A stretch of 17,957 bases of DNA from Deltaproteobacteria bacterium. GTDB lineage: Bacteria; Desulfobacterota; Dissulfuribacteria; Dissulfuribacterales; S140-46. Under the pieces are notes generated by a model. It was not told the origin of the DNA, ran no database searches, and worked only from the letters and a program-made list of their open reading frames with translations. The stretch covers positions 1 through 17,957 of the forward strand of contig WFVQ01000157.1 of assembly GCA_015491585.1 (NCBI GenBank), written 5' to 3'. A program made the translations under genes and the position numbers. Within the stretch, counting starts at the first letter, position 1. Every line of letters starts with the position of its first letter. This document shows, in pieces, positions 17,334 to 17,957 of this stretch.

Positions 17334-17933
17334 GTGAACGTAATAGAGATCGAGATAGTCAACAGGCTCCTTTCGGCCATTGCCGAGGAGATGGGCATCG
17401 TGGTCAGGAGGGCCGCCTTCTCTCCAAATATAAAGGAACGGCGGGACTACTCATGCGCCATCTTCGACTCCAGCGGCCTGCTGCTGGCACAGGCCGCCCA
17501 TATCCCTGTCCACCTGGGAGCCATGCCGTTGACCATGAAGCGGGTGCTCTCATCCATGCAACTCAAACCCGGCGACGTCGCCATAACCAACGATCCATTT
17601 GCCGGCGGGACCCACCTTCCCGACATAACCTTGATCCGAGGCGTCTTTGCCAGTGGCGGCGAGGGGCCGGACTTCTACCTCGTGTGCAGGGCGCATCACG
17701 CCGATGTCGGAGGCAAGGCCCCGGGCTCCATGTCCCTGGCCGACTCGATAGACGACGAGGGTGTGCTCATCCCCCTCACACTCTTGCATGAGAGAGGGAA
17801 GCCGGACAGCGCCCTTCTGGACCGCTTCCTCTCCTGCGTCAGGAATCCCAGGGAACGGCGCGGCGACCTGGACGCCCAGGTGGCCGCCCTGAGAAGGGGG
17901 GAGGCCAGGCTGCTGGAGCTGGTCTCCCAGAAG
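17334..17933 (+). CDS. hyuB: hydantoinase B/oxoprolinase family protein, 3' truncated by the contig end
   Basis: The first 200 residues of an HyuB-type protein are present. These are subunits of ATP-dependent hydantoinases, oxoprolinases and acetone/acetophenone carboxylases, and full-length members run to more than 500 residues. Family landmarks are SPNIKERRDYSCAIFD (30-45), HIPVHLGAMP (57-66), NDPFAGGTHLPDI (86-98) and HHADVGG (121-127). The start is GTG at 17334, with GGAGG six bases upstream. The usual partner hyuA is not upstream, where a divergent LysR gene sits instead, so it must follow downstream or lie elsewhere. The substrate cannot be predicted. The frame stays open through the adapter, which would add the false residues LSLIHISE; I end the genuine part at 17933. 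Confidence 0.9.
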
Positions 17934-17957
17934 CTGTCTCTTATACACATCTCCGAG
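17934..17957. other. Nextera/Tn5 adapter read-through, not genomic
   Basis: The 19 bases CTGTCTCTTATACACATCT (17934-17952) are the Tn5 mosaic end used in Nextera libraries. The remaining CCGAG matches the next bases of the reverse complement of the read 2 transposase adapter. The match is exact and sits at the very contig end, as expected for untrimmed read-through carried into the assembly. Translations through it give the well-known artefact peptides MYKRQ and MCIRDS on the minus strand and LSLIHISE on the plus strand. Confidence 0.97.

Noticed and set aside
17550..17950. Minus-strand frames whose first residues are MYKRQ and MCIRDS
   Set aside because: Their starts lie in the Nextera adapter and their bodies are antisense to hyuB. 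These N-termini are a known artefact signature.

Overview
The window is a densely packed, moderately GC-rich bacterial chromosome segment with no mobile elements, no RNA genes and no CRISPR array. I see a PilMNOP/secretin type IV pilus cluster with lipoprotein signals, a nickel-responsive NikR, a hemE-hemH-hemG cluster headed by an AhbD/NirJ-like SPASM radical SAM protein, and a LysR regulator resembling the selenium-metabolism-associated subgroup. Together these suggest an anaerobic or microaerobic Gram-negative, most likely an uncultured relative of the former Deltaproteobacteria (Thermodesulfobacteriota/Desulfuromonadota). That placement is inferred from gene content, not from a marker phylogeny.

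Layout. At 1-2208 on the minus strand are nikR and then gyrA, which runs off the left edge. At 2281-2320 a Rho-independent terminator closes a minus-strand pilus operon of six genes: pilM, pilN, pilO, pilP, a periplasmic STN+TPR protein, and an MshL-like lipoprotein secretin (2348-8630). The 157-bp gap at 8631-8787 separates this operon from the divergent lepA-lepB pair (8788-11246, plus strand). lepB collides tail-to-tail, with an 8-bp overlap, with a second minus-strand operon (11239-17161). In transcription order that operon reads LysR regulator, AhbD-like radical SAM protein, hemE, hemH, hemG(hemY), dciA. Divergent from the LysR gene, hyuB (hydantoinase B family) begins at 17334 and is cut by the contig end. 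The last 24 bases (17934-17957) are not genomic: they match the Nextera/Tn5 mosaic end plus the first bases of the adapter.

How the genes work together. PilM, PilN, PilO and PilP form the inner-membrane alignment platform. The STN-TPR protein and the secretin apparently divide between them what a single PilQ does elsewhere. The heme cluster holds uroporphyrinogen decarboxylase, a HemY-type porphyrinogen oxidase, a ferrochelatase and a radical SAM enzyme resembling AhbD, which decarboxylates Fe-coproporphyrin III. This set could work as a coproporphyrin-type pathway in which AhbD takes the place of HemQ/ChdC. That is the most interesting hypothesis in the window. No gene-free stretch exceeds 300 bp. 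The longest gaps (2209-2347, 8631-8787, 17162-17333) hold promoters, one terminator and one weak dyad.
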